DNA from: JACCTI01 sp038237435
GTDB taxonomy: Bacteria > Verrucomicrobiota > Verrucomicrobiia > Chthoniobacterales > UBA10450
Assembly: GCA_038237435.1 (NCBI GenBank)
Contig: JBBRYT010000002.1
Coordinates: 62,001-126,000 of the forward strand
Direction: 5' to 3'
Length of the DNA stretch: 64,000 nt
The notes under the pieces were generated by a model that searched no databases, was not told the DNA's origin, and was given only the letters and a program-made list of their open reading frames with translations. Position numbers and translations under genes: made by a program. Shown one piece after another: positions 1-8,437 of this stretch (the stretch's first letter is position 1; each line of letters begins with the position of its first letter).

Positions 1-299
1 CCGAAAAATCCGAGCCGCCGAAGGAACGAATATCGCTCGAGCATGGCAGCATCGATGGGCGCGTAGGAATTGCGCTGCGGGAAAAATTGGCGCGCGAGCA
101 GCAAGCTAACGAGCGGGTCCCACCACGCGGCGTGATTGAGATAAATCACGAGCGGCTGCGCACAATCGAACGGCATCTTGTTTTTCAGAATGCGCACGGC
201 GTGAAAATGACGGCGCACATAGTGCCGGCTGTAGCCGGCAAAGATTTTCAAGAGCCGGGCAGAAATGCGAGGTTGTTGCAGACGGATAGAATTTTTCAT
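1..299 (-). CDS. PlsC-like acyltransferase, 3' end outside the window
   Basis: The first 99 residues are visible; the gene runs off the left edge. Residues 50-62 read LVIYLNHAAWWDP, which fits the NHxxxxD catalytic box of glycerol-phosphate/PlsC acyltransferases (His donating the base, Asp in the charge relay). The start codon overlaps the stop of the upstream desaturase-family gene as ATGA, so the two are translationally coupled. As the last visible gene of a carotenoid operon it may acylate a carotenoid glycoside or acid, the role CrtO plays in staphyloxanthin synthesis, although a normal phospholipid role cannot be excluded. A near-copy of the dispersed 11-mer (GCTAACGAGC) lies inside it at about 105. 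Confidence 0.75.
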   Translation of the reverse strand, partial: MKNSIRLQQPRISARLLKIFAGYSRHYVRRHFHAVRILKNKMPFDCAQPLVIYLNHAAWWDPLVSLLLARQFFPQRNSYAPIDAAMLERYSFLRRLGFF

Positions 300-1834
300 C
301 GCGCCATTTCCACTTCACGCGGAGACGCGGCGCCCAACACGTCCCGATCGAGCGCATCGGCAGCGATCCAGCCGGACATCAAGACCATCGGCATGCCCGG
401 GCCGGGATGCGCGGCGCCGCCCGCGAGATAAAATCCGCGCAGATCCGGGCTGCGATTGCCCGGCTTAAATGCGCCCAGAAATTTTCCGTGACTCGCCAGG
501 CCGTAAATCGCGCCGTTGAGCACGTGATAACGCTCGTGAATGTCCTGCGGCGTGAGTGCGCGCTCGAAAACGATGCGCGATTCGATGTCCGGCATCTGCC
601 CGGTGCGCTTCAGTTTCTCCAGAATGACACGCCGATATTCCGGCAGCATTTTTTTCCAATCGTGATGCGGCCGGAGAAACGGTGCGTGCACGAGAACGTA
701 TAACGCTTCGCCGCCAGACGGCGCGGTCCCCGGTTCGGTGCAGGAAGTGGCGGCGAGATAACAGGTCGGGTCAGGCGCGGGTTCGCCTTTTTTGTAAATC
801 CAATCGAATTCCTCCTGCGGATCGCTACTGAAAATAAAATCGTGATGCGCGAGATGTTCGTAACGTTTGTTCAAGCCGAGGTAGAGCACCACGCCGGAAC
901 AAGCCGGCTCATACTTGCGGCGACGTTGGAAGCGCGCTCGCACTGCGCCGTTAATCAACTCGCGATGCGTGCGCACGGAATCACAATTTGAAACAACAGC
1001 GCTGAGCGCGATCACATCACCGGCATCGGTCAGCACGCCTTCAACTTCACCGCCGTGGGACAAGATTTTTTCGATCTTTGTCTCGGTGCGGAATTGCACT
1101 CCCAGTTCGGTCGCCAGCCGAACGAGTGCTTCGGGCACCGCGCGCCTTCCGCCCATCGGATACCAGACGCCTTCGCCGGTTTGCATGTGCGCGATACCGC
1201 AAAGCACCGCCGGCGAACCGTAAGGCGACGAGCCGACATATTGCGTGAAGTGATCGATCATTTGCGCGACGCGCGGATCGGGGGTGAAGGCGCGGACCGT
1301 CGATGCGACCGAGCGGCCCATGCGCATGGCGAAAACGTCGCCGAGCATTTTTGGATCGAACGAGGCCTTAAATTCAAACATGTCGCGCAAACCGCCGATC
1401 GGCTTGTAAAAAAAGTGGCGTTGCGAAATTCCTTCGAGGCGCGCGCTGTAATTGATAAACTCGCGGTAACGCGCGCCCGAGTTTGTTTCGGGAGCGAAGG
1501 CATCCAGCGTTTTCGCCATCGCCGCGGGATCCTGCGCCAGATCGAGCGACGAACCGTCTTCGAAAAAACAGCGCCACTGCGGATCGAGCCGCACCAGCTC
1601 CAAATAATCTTCCATGCGCGCGCCGGCTTCACTGAAGATGCGCCGCAAAACCGAAGGAACCGTCACGATGGTCGGTCCCATGTCGAAACGAAACCCGTCA
1701 CCGCGCAGTTGCGCAGCTTTGCCGCCGAGCCAGGCGTTGCGCTCGAAAAGAATGACTCGATGTCCGCGCGCTGCCAGAACACACGCCGCGGAAAGTCCGC
1801 CGAGCCCGCCGCCGATAATGCCGATCGGTTTCAT
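296..1834 (-). CDS. CrtI-family carotenoid oxidoreductase (CrtP/CrtN-like), second copy
   Basis: This is a 512-residue FAD-dependent amine-oxidase-fold protein of the phytoene desaturase family. The N-terminus has the dinucleotide-binding GIIGGGLGGL (residues 4-13) and the FERNAWLGGKA strand. The C-terminus has AGGAAHPGPGMPM, the form of the family's second FAD-contacting motif. The ATG at 1834 is preferred over upstream codons because the dinucleotide fold starts directly after it and it overlaps the preceding aldehyde dehydrogenase stop as ATGA. Two CrtI paralogues plus an aldehyde dehydrogenase are the hallmark of C30 carotenoid-acid pathways, where one copy desaturates (CrtN) and the other oxidises the terminal methyl (CrtP). 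I assign this copy to the CrtP-like role by context only. Confidence 0.85.
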   Translation of the reverse strand: MKPIGIIGGGLGGLSAACVLAARGHRVILFERNAWLGGKAAQLRGDGFRFDMGPTIVTVPSVLRRIFSEAGARMEDYLELVRLDPQWRCFFEDGSSLDLAQDPAAMAKTLDAFAPETNSGARYREFINYSARLEGISQRHFFYKPIGGLRDMFEFKASFDPKMLGDVFAMRMGRSVASTVRAFTPDPRVAQMIDHFTQYVGSSPYGSPAVLCGIAHMQTGEGVWYPMGGRRAVPEALVRLATELGVQFRTETKIEKILSHGGEVEGVLTDAGDVIALSAVVSNCDSVRTHRELINGAVRARFQRRRKYEPACSGVVLYLGLNKRYEHLAHHDFIFSSDPQEEFDWIYKKGEPAPDPTCYLAATSCTEPGTAPSGGEALYVLVHAPFLRPHHDWKKMLPEYRRVILEKLKRTGQMPDIESRIVFERALTPQDIHERYHVLNGAIYGLASHGKFLGAFKPGNRSPDLRGFYLAGGAAHPGPGMPMVLMSGWIAADALDRDVLGAASPREVEMAR

Positions 1835-3099
1835 GATTTTCTCGCGCCTATTTTTTTGCGAAGCGCGACGAAAAATTCGCGCCACGCGCCGAAGCGATCG
1901 CGCCCGTGCGCCGCGCGAATGTAGCTCGCGAAAAAATCGGCGTCGTCGGCAGCTGGTTCGTCGAAATGCGGATGCATATGGCCCCGCCGAACAGCGACCA
2001 CATGCGGAAAAGTCATTTCGAGCAGACCTTCGTCGCCGCGCGTGCTGCCGAATCCGCTCGCCTTCGCCCCGCCGAAAGGCATGCGCGGATCCGCCGTCGG
2101 AACGATCAGATCATTGATGAGGACGAAGCCGGTCTTGAGACGCGCGGCTATGTCGCGTGCTTTCGCGATATCGCGGGAAAAAATGGCGGCGCCGAGTCCG
2201 AATTCGGAAGCATTCACGCAGGCGATGGCGGCCTCTTCACTCGAGACGCGCTCGATCGAAATATCTTCGTGCAGGCATCGCCGCAGATCGTCGGCGACAG
2301 ATTCGATGACGATCAATCGCTGCGGCGCGATGCAGGTTTCTCCGCCGTTCAGTCGCAGACCAAAGCGCACCGCGCGAACAACAAGCTCAAGATCGGCGTC
2401 GGCAAGGACGAGCACCGCATCTTCGCCGGAAAGTTCCATCACCGCCGGAGTGTTTGTTTCCGCGAGTGCGGCGAGCAAATCGCGGCCATTCTCCGACGAA
2501 CCAGTGAAGACCACTTTGTCCACACCGGCCGCGATCGCGTCCTGCGCCGATTCGATTCGCTCGGGAAGAACCGTGAATAAATCGGAATCGAGCCCGGCAT
2601 CAAATGCCAGTTGCGCGAACGCGAGCGCGACGGCCCGCGTGCCCGGCGCGGGTTTGAGCAGGACCGCATTTCCTGCAACGAGCGCATGCAAGGTGTGAAC
2701 GGCGGGAAGAAAGAGCGGATAGTTTCCCGGACCGATGACGAGAACGCAGCCAAGTGGTTGCCTTTGCACTTCGAAAGAATGGCCGCGCAGCCAGAGCGGC
2801 CGTCCCCGTTTTCCGTGACGTCGCGCAGCGAGCACCCGGGCCGCATTTCGTTCCAGCCATCGACAAGCATCCGCCAGCGGCAAAACTTCGGAGACCAACT
2901 TCTCCGCAATCGGCCGGCGATTCACGGCCGCCGCGGCGTCGGCGAGCACGTCCGAATTTTTCGCGATGAGATGACGGAGTTTGCGAACGATGCGCCTCCG
3001 ATCATGCATCGGTGTGAGCGCCCATTTTTTTTGAGCTGCGCGCATTTGCGAGTGCGGAATCACGCTTGGTGCAATCGACAATTCGATGATCGCACTCAT
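1831..3099 (-). CDS. Aldehyde dehydrogenase of the carotenoid operon (AldH/CrtNc-like)
   Basis: A 422-residue NAD(P)-dependent aldehyde dehydrogenase. Visible motifs are the cofactor-site PGNYPL (about 124-129), FTGS (198-201), MELSGED with general base Glu222, and NGGETC with catalytic Cys256. The start is taken as the ATG at 3099, which overlaps the upstream stop as TGATG; a GTG lies one codon earlier. Its place between two CrtI-family genes suggests it oxidises a carotenoid aldehyde to the acid, as 4,4'-diaponeurosporen-aldehyde dehydrogenase does. It is shorter than typical 480-500-residue ALDHs, with a short N-terminal region. Confidence 0.88.
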   Translation of the reverse strand: MSAIIELSIAPSVIPHSQMRAAQKKWALTPMHDRRRIVRKLRHLIAKNSDVLADAAAAVNRRPIAEKLVSEVLPLADACRWLERNAARVLAARRHGKRGRPLWLRGHSFEVQRQPLGCVLVIGPGNYPLFLPAVHTLHALVAGNAVLLKPAPGTRAVALAFAQLAFDAGLDSDLFTVLPERIESAQDAIAAGVDKVVFTGSSENGRDLLAALAETNTPAVMELSGEDAVLVLADADLELVVRAVRFGLRLNGGETCIAPQRLIVIESVADDLRRCLHEDISIERVSSEEAAIACVNASEFGLGAAIFSRDIAKARDIAARLKTGFVLINDLIVPTADPRMPFGGAKASGFGSTRGDEGLLEMTFPHVVAVRRGHMHPHFDEPAADDADFFASYIRAAHGRDRFGAWREFFVALRKKIGARKS

Positions 3100-4631
3100 C
3101 ACGCCGCCTCCAGATTTAGCGCGAGTGGCGAAACGTGTGACGCCTCCGCTGTTTTCACTCCGAACTCTTCGAGGAGAAGTCGCGTGCTGATTCGCGCCGA
3201 TTCAAAGATCACCGGCAACCCGCTGCCTGGATGCGTGCCGCCGCCGACCAGATAAATTCCGTCGACATCTTCGAAACGATTGTGCGGACGCAGGTGCAAC
3301 ATTTGATCGAGCGTGTGCGCGAGATTGAAGGTCGCACCCTGATGAATCTCGTATTTCGTGTCCCAATCGTCCGGCGTGATGATGCGTTCGAAACGAATGC
3401 GGGGCGCGACATCGCCGAAGCCCGCCTTGGCAATTTGCTTCAGCATCAAGGCGCGAAAACGTTCGCGCTCGCGCGACCAATCAACATTCGGATGTTGATG
3501 GGTGACCGGCGCGAGAACATAAAGCGCGCTGCTGCCGCGCGGCGCCAGCGTCGGATCGGTCGCGCAGGCGTTTTGCACATAGAACGACGGATCGTCGGAG
3601 AGCACATGCTGGTTCTCAATCTCGTCGAGGTTGCGCGCGTAATCGGCGGCGATGTGAATGTTGTGATGGGGCAGATCAAACGTGCCTTCCACGCCGAGAT
3701 ACATCATGAAAGTCGAACAGGAGAATTTCTTGCGCGCGATTTTACGATTGCTCCAGCGGCGACGTAGCCGATCCGGCACCAGGCGTTGCATGGCGCGCGC
3801 GAAGTCCGCGTTCATGACAATCGCGCCGGCTTTTTCCACACCGGAGGCAGTCCGCACGGCGACCGCACGGCGGCCTTCAAAAAGAATTTCTTTTACCGGC
3901 GAATCCGTGCAGATCTCGACTCCCAGTCGCGTGGCAACGCGCGCCATGGCCGCGGTCACTGACGCGCAACCGCCGATGGGATGAAAGACGCCGTATTCGT
4001 ATTCGAGAAAAGAGAGAATCGAAAACAAACTCGGACAACGGAACGGCGACATGCCGAGATATTTGGATTGAAATGAAAACGCGAGGCGGATGCGTGGATC
4101 GCGAAAGAAGCGGCTGAGATATTTGTCGATCGATTGGTGCGGGCGCAGCATCGGCAGCATCTTTAGCAGGCGCAGATTGATCAGATCCTGCCAACCGAGG
4201 AAGGGCATCTCCAGACACGGTTCCATGAGCTGAAGCTTGGTGCGGTTCTCGTTCAAAAAGCGGCTGAAGCCCGCGGCATCATCTGGCGCAATGGCAGCGA
4301 TCTGCTCTTCCATGCGGCGAACATCCGGAGTCGCGTGCAATTCGCCGCCGTTGCCAAAGATGATCCGATACTGCGGATCGAGCCGGACCATTTCCACCTC
4401 CGCACGGAGCGACGTACCGGCAGCGGCGAAGATTTCCTCGAGCACGCGCGGGTAAAGAAAAAACGTTGGACCGAGATCGAATTTAAAACCGTCCGCCTCG
4501 ATGGATGAAGTGCGGCCGCCGACTATCGGGAGGCGTTCGAGAATTTTCACTTTCACTCCCGCGGCGGCGAGAAGAATGGCGGAGGCCAGGCCGCCCGGTC
4601 CCGCACCGATGATGATAACGTTCTTGTTCAC
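3099..4631 (-). CDS. Phytoene/diapophytoene desaturase (CrtI/CrtN family)
   Basis: A 510-residue FAD-dependent carotenoid desaturase. The Rossmann start IIIGAGPGGLASA is at residues 6-18, followed by the ILERLPIVGGRTS segment. The C-terminal signature YLVGGGTHPGSGLPV is typical of CrtI/CrtN. The start appears to be GTG at 4631. It is the first large gene of a same-strand operon, 9 bp after the small membrane-protein gene, and is coupled to the aldehyde dehydrogenase (TGATG). It would introduce the double bonds of the chromophore. Whether the substrate is C30 or C40 cannot be read from the sequence; the gene set favours C30. Confidence 0.9.
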   Translation of the reverse strand: MNKNVIIIGAGPGGLASAILLAAAGVKVKILERLPIVGGRTSSIEADGFKFDLGPTFFLYPRVLEEIFAAAGTSLRAEVEMVRLDPQYRIIFGNGGELHATPDVRRMEEQIAAIAPDDAAGFSRFLNENRTKLQLMEPCLEMPFLGWQDLINLRLLKMLPMLRPHQSIDKYLSRFFRDPRIRLAFSFQSKYLGMSPFRCPSLFSILSFLEYEYGVFHPIGGCASVTAAMARVATRLGVEICTDSPVKEILFEGRRAVAVRTASGVEKAGAIVMNADFARAMQRLVPDRLRRRWSNRKIARKKFSCSTFMMYLGVEGTFDLPHHNIHIAADYARNLDEIENQHVLSDDPSFYVQNACATDPTLAPRGSSALYVLAPVTHQHPNVDWSRERERFRALMLKQIAKAGFGDVAPRIRFERIITPDDWDTKYEIHQGATFNLAHTLDQMLHLRPHNRFEDVDGIYLVGGGTHPGSGLPVIFESARISTRLLLEEFGVKTAEASHVSPLALNLEAA

Positions 4632-4640
4632 GACGAGCGT

Positions 4641-4847
4641 TTAGAGCCGCGTGCGAATGCCGCAGGCGCGGGCCGCGCACCAACCACGCGCCGCCTCAAA
4701 AAACAGGAAGAGCGCGGCCAAGACGCAGATCATTGCCGCAAGTCTGGATTGCGGCTGCAGCGCCGCGCTCGAGCAAAGGAAGATCAAGCCACCGATCGCG
4801 CGCAAGACCCGGCCTCGATATTCGATGTTTCGTCGAAAGATTTTCAT
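4641..4847 (-). CDS. Small DUF2892-like membrane protein, first gene of carotenoid operon
   Basis: A 68-residue protein with two hydrophobic segments (about 16-32 and 37-51) and the tail FEAARGWCAARACGIRTRL, which resembles the end of DUF2892/YgaP-type inner-membrane proteins. It lies 9 bp upstream of the desaturase on the same strand and directly behind the putative regulated promoter, so it is very likely co-transcribed with the carotenoid genes. Its role is unknown. No clear Shine-Dalgarno is visible before the ATG. Confidence 0.65.
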   Translation of the reverse strand: MKIFRRNIEYRGRVLRAIGGLIFLCSSAALQPQSRLAAMICVLAALFLFFEAARGWCAARACGIRTRL

Positions 4848-4850
4848 TGT

Positions 4851-4906
4851 TGTCTAATCTCTGTCTAAGCGATGAATAATCACCTGTCAATGTTCTGTCT
4901 AATCTA
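4851..4906. promoter_or_regulatory. Tandem 11-bp direct repeats: candidate CarH operator over the crt promoter
   Basis: Repeats TGTCTAATCTC (4851), TGTCTAAGCGA (4862), TGAATAATCAC (4873), TGTCAATGTTC (4885) and TGTCTAATCTA (4896) follow one another with spacings of 11, 11, 12 and 11 bp. A further TGTCTAA is at 4966. Read on the minus strand, four of the five give TTAGACA or ATTGACA, which fits the nTnnACAnnnn half-site I recall for Thermus CarH, where a tetramer binds tandem 11-bp repeats. The array occupies the space just upstream of the first crt-operon gene and faces the CarH-like gene. Confidence 0.7.
4862..4890 (-). promoter_or_regulatory. Candidate sigma-70 promoter of the carotenoid operon
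   Basis: On the minus strand a perfect -35 TTGACA (4890-4885) is followed after exactly 17 bp by TAGACA (4867-4862) as a weak -10. Both boxes are embedded in the 11-bp repeat array, so a repressor bound there would block RNA polymerase. Transcription would start about 10 nt before the ATG at 4847, leaving almost no leader. The poor -10 lowers confidence. Confidence 0.45.
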
Positions 4907-4982
4907 AGTTTTAATGGGTTGATAGTGGAGATACAGCTAAACTTGTTGTGGATGTTGGCGTTTTGTGTCTAAGTATTGTTTA

Positions 4983-5939
4983 ATGTCCGATCGACCGATT
5001 CATCCGATCCAAATCGCGGCTGCTCGCAGCGGATTGAGTCCGCATGTCATTCGCGTGTGGGAGCGGCGTTATGGTGCGATCAAGCCGAAGCGCGGTCCCT
5101 CGCAGCGTCGGCTTTATTCCGACAAGGAAATCGAACGGCTCGCGCTTTTGAGTGAAGCGACGCGCGCCGGACATCCGATTAGTTCCATCGCTAATTTGAA
5201 TGCGTCGGAGTTGCAGCGACTGCTCAACAAATCCAAAGGCGCGAGGCAGGCTGCGATTGTTCGGGTCACCGATGAGGGCGCGGTTTTTCGCGGCGAATGT
5301 TTACAGGCAGTAAGGCGACTGGATGCAAAGGCGCTCGAGCAATCACTCCAGGGCGCGCTGGTCACGCTCGGACATCAGGGATTTCTGCAGGTAGTGCTCG
5401 CACCGCTGTCGGAAGAAATTGGTACGCGTTGGCGCGAGGGGACGATCACTGCGGCGCATGAGCATTTTTTCAGCGCCGCTGCAAAAGTCTTCCTCGGCCG
5501 CGTCAGCAAACAATTCGCGGCTGAAAGCGGCGCGCCCAATCTTATTTCCTGCACGCCGCTGGGCCAACTGCATGAACTCGGCGCGTTCATGGTTGGCGCG
5601 GCCGCGACCAATCTCGGCTGGCGCGTCGCTTATCTGGGCGCGGCGCTACCCGCAGCGGAGATCGCCGGCGCCGCGTTGCAGAACCAAGCCGCGGTGGTCG
5701 CGCTTAGCATTATTTATCCGGAAGACGATCCGGATTTGCCGGAGGAATTACTGCGCCTGCGACACGCTTTGCCTAACGAGACCAGCATCATTGTCGGCGG
5801 CCGCGCCGCGCCCGCTTACGCAAACAGCCTCAAACGTATTCGTGCCTTAATGGTTACTTCGCTAGCTGATTGTTGCGATGTGCTCGATCGGCTGCGTCGC
5901 GAACACCGGCGCCAAGCGGGCGCTAAACCCCGAGCATAA
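4983..5939 (+). CDS. carH: CarH-like MerR-family, B12-binding light-responsive repressor
   Basis: A 318-residue regulator. Residues 7-70 form a MerR winged helix (HVIRVWERRYGAIKP). The middle has the cobalamin-cap signature W150-x9-E160-H161 (WREG...HEH), corresponding to the Trp and Glu-His that cap the B12 upper face in CarH. The B12 Rossmann domain carries GQLHELG with the expected lower-ligand His197, equivalent to the GExHExG motif. CarH uses adenosylcobalamin to repress carotenoid genes in the dark and release them in light. It faces the carotenoid operon across a spacer with an 11-bp repeat array. The ATG at 4983 is chosen over an in-frame GTG at 4965; neither has a strong ribosome site. 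A motif copy (5771) lies inside. Confidence 0.88.
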   Translation: MSDRPIHPIQIAAARSGLSPHVIRVWERRYGAIKPKRGPSQRRLYSDKEIERLALLSEATRAGHPISSIANLNASELQRLLNKSKGARQAAIVRVTDEGAVFRGECLQAVRRLDAKALEQSLQGALVTLGHQGFLQVVLAPLSEEIGTRWREGTITAAHEHFFSAAAKVFLGRVSKQFAAESGAPNLISCTPLGQLHELGAFMVGAAATNLGWRVAYLGAALPAAEIAGAALQNQAAVVALSIIYPEDDPDLPEELLRLRHALPNETSIIVGGRAAPAYANSLKRIRALMVTSLADCCDVLDRLRREHRRQAGAKPRA

Positions 5940-5996
5940 GAATTTTGAATCCATGACGCGCGTCCGCCGCATCTCATCCGCGAACCACGCGCGCTT

Positions 5997-8432
5997 ATGG
6001 AAAAACTTCTGCAGGATGTTCGTTTCGGCTTCCGCCAACTTCTAAAAAAACCGGGCTTCGCTGCTCTTGCCATTATCTCGATGGCGCTGGGCATCGGAGC
6101 GAATACCTCCATCTTCAGTCTGGTCGATACCGTTTTGTTGCGGCCGCTCGCGGTGAAGGACGGATCGCAGCTCGTCGAGCTCTACGGCACGATGCACAAC
6201 GGCGCGGAGTGGACGCTGCAGTCGTATCCGAATTACAAAGATTACCGCGATCGGAACAGCGTCTTCTCCGGTCTCTTCATTTATCGCGTCGTCGTCAGCA
6301 GTCTCACGGTCAACAACTCGAGCCAACGCGTGTGGGGTTATTTGGTTTCGGGAAACTATTTCGATGTACTCGGGGTCAAGCCGGCACTCGGTCGCGCATT
6401 TTTGGCTGAAGAAGATCAGACGCCGGATTCACATCCGGTCGCAGTTCTGAGTTACAACTGCTGGCAGCGACGTTTCGATGGTGATCCCTCGATCATTGGC
6501 AAGACCTTCGAGTTGAACAGCCATCCCTTCACCATTATCGGCGTCGCGCCGAAAGGATTCATCGGCACGGAAGTCGCCTATGCCCCGGAAATGTTCATCC
6601 CGGTGATGATGGCGAAGACGATCGAGCCCGGCAGTCATTACCTCGAGAAGCGCGACTCGAACAACATGTTCACCGTCGGCCGGCTGAAACCGGGAGTAAA
6701 TTTCGCGCAGGCGAAAGCCTCGCTGGAAAATCTGACGGCGCAGTTGGCGCAGGATTATCCGGAGAACGTCGGGCGCGGAATTCGTCTCGCGAAACCGGGT
6801 TTGTTCATCCCCGACATCGCAAATTCTGTTTTCGCTTTTACCGGTGTGCTCGCAGCCGTGGGCGCGCTTGTCCTTTTGCTCGCGTGCGTGAATCTGGCCA
6901 GCCTGCTCCTTGCGCGCGCAACCGAGCGACGACGTGAGATCGCCGTGCGACTCGCGATTGGCGCGAGCCGGGCACGACTCGTTAGGCAATTGCTCACCGA
7001 AAGCATTTTGATTTCAATGACCGGGGGTGCGGCCGGCGTTCTGTTGGCTGCGGTGATCAATAGCGCGGTGCGTAGCATTCAATTGCCGAGTGATGTGGCG
7101 TTGCTCTTCGATCTACGGACCGATTGGCGCGTGCTCATCTTTACCCTCGCCCTTTCGATCGCGACCGGCATTCTTTTCAGTCTCATCCCCGCGCTGCAAT
7201 CGTCGAAGCCACCGCTCGTGCCAGCCTTGAAAGACGAATCGTCCATGGCGGGGTTCCGTCGTTCGCGTTTGCGTAACGCGCTCGTTGTCGCACAAGTCAG
7301 TCTTTCATTAGTCCTACTGATCAGCGCCGGATTAATCGTGCGCAGCCTCCAAGCGGCGCAGAAGATGCGGCCCGGTTTCAATCCGGAAAACGCCGTCGCG
7401 ATTTCCTTCGACGTCAGTTTGCAAGGTTACGACGAGGAGCGCGGTCGCGCCTTCCAGCAGCAGGTGCTTGAACGCGCGCGCACCTTGCCGGAAATCGAAA
7501 TTGCGGCGCTGACCGATTACCTGCCGCTCGGCCTCAACTACAACGACAACACTATATATATAGAAGGCACCGAGTTCACCGGTGCGAGCAATCTGCCGAT
7601 CGCGATTCCGCTCGAAGGCAGCCCCGGCTACTTCGATGTCATGGGCATTCCGCTACGCGGCCGCGATTTTCGCGAAGACGAAAAGACAAAAGAGCAACGC
7701 GTCGCGATCGTGAACGAAACCTTCGCGAAGAAATTCTTCCACGGCGAGGATCCGATCGGTCGGCGCTTCAACTGGCACGGGCCGAACGACCCCTTCTTCG
7801 AAATCGTCGGCGTCGTGCCGGAAGGAAAATACAACTCGTTAGGCGAAGATCCGAAACCGGCGCTCTACACGCCGCTCTATCGCGACTACAGCGGCTCGGT
7901 CACTTTGGTGGCGCGCACAAATGGCGATCCGCACCAAGTCTTGCAGGCTCTCCGCGCTGAAGTGCAAAAACTCGATCCATCGATTTCAGTTTACGCGGCT
8001 AAGACGCTCAAGGAACACATGGGTACATCGCTTTTCCCCGCGCGCATGGCCGCGATCGCGCTCGGTAGTTTTGGTGTTCTCGCTCTCATCCTGGCCGCGG
8101 TTGGAATCTACGGCGTGATGTCGCATGTGGTCGCGGGACGCACGCGTGAGATTGGGTTACGCATGGCTCTCGGCGCGCAGTTGTCCGATGTGCAGGGGTT
8201 GATTCTGAAACAAGGAATGTTGCTGGCCGCTATTGGCGCGGGGGTAGGATTGATCGTCGCCCTCGGCGGCGCGCGCATGATGAAGAGCCTGCTCTATGGC
8301 GTAAGCGCGTTCGATCCGATTACGTTTACCTTTGTCGGCTTCCTCTTGTTAGGCATCGCGCTCCTCGCCTGTTGGATCCCCGCGCGTCGCTCCAGCCGGG
8401 TCGAACCGATGATCGCGTTGCGCGCCGAGTAG
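5997..8432 (+). CDS. ADOP/MacB-type FtsX-domain permease
   Basis: An 811-residue membrane protein of the acidobacterial-type duplicated orphan permease group. It opens with DVRFGFRQLLKKPGFAAL and LGIGANTSIFSLVDTVLLRPL, then a periplasmic MacB-core domain, an FtsX permease domain near 280-400 (ATERRREIAVRLAIGASRARLVRQLL), a second MacB core, and a second FtsX domain ending ARRSSRVEPMIALRAE. These are usually full-length permeases without an adjacent ATPase, and none is adjacent here. The ATPase partner and substrate are unknown. Exact copies of the 11-mer are at 6977 (read as LVRQ) and 7834 (read as SLGE). A paralogue lies at 11382-13925. Confidence 0.88.
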   Translation: MEKLLQDVRFGFRQLLKKPGFAALAIISMALGIGANTSIFSLVDTVLLRPLAVKDGSQLVELYGTMHNGAEWTLQSYPNYKDYRDRNSVFSGLFIYRVVVSSLTVNNSSQRVWGYLVSGNYFDVLGVKPALGRAFLAEEDQTPDSHPVAVLSYNCWQRRFDGDPSIIGKTFELNSHPFTIIGVAPKGFIGTEVAYAPEMFIPVMMAKTIEPGSHYLEKRDSNNMFTVGRLKPGVNFAQAKASLENLTAQLAQDYPENVGRGIRLAKPGLFIPDIANSVFAFTGVLAAVGALVLLLACVNLASLLLARATERRREIAVRLAIGASRARLVRQLLTESILISMTGGAAGVLLAAVINSAVRSIQLPSDVALLFDLRTDWRVLIFTLALSIATGILFSLIPALQSSKPPLVPALKDESSMAGFRRSRLRNALVVAQVSLSLVLLISAGLIVRSLQAAQKMRPGFNPENAVAISFDVSLQGYDEERGRAFQQQVLERARTLPEIEIAALTDYLPLGLNYNDNTIYIEGTEFTGASNLPIAIPLEGSPGYFDVMGIPLRGRDFREDEKTKEQRVAIVNETFAKKFFHGEDPIGRRFNWHGPNDPFFEIVGVVPEGKYNSLGEDPKPALYTPLYRDYSGSVTLVARTNGDPHQVLQALRAEVQKLDPSISVYAAKTLKEHMGTSLFPARMAAIALGSFGVLALILAAVGIYGVMSHVVAGRTREIGLRMALGAQLSDVQGLILKQGMLLAAIGAGVGLIVALGGARMMKSLLYGVSAFDPITFTFVGFLLLGIALLACWIPARRSSRVEPMIALRAE

Positions 8433-8437
8433 GCTAC

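Noticed and set aside
1055..1924. Long open frame antisense to the CrtP-like gene
   Set aside because: It is a by-product of G+C-rich coding sequence; the opposite strand has clear FAD and carotenoid-desaturase motifs.
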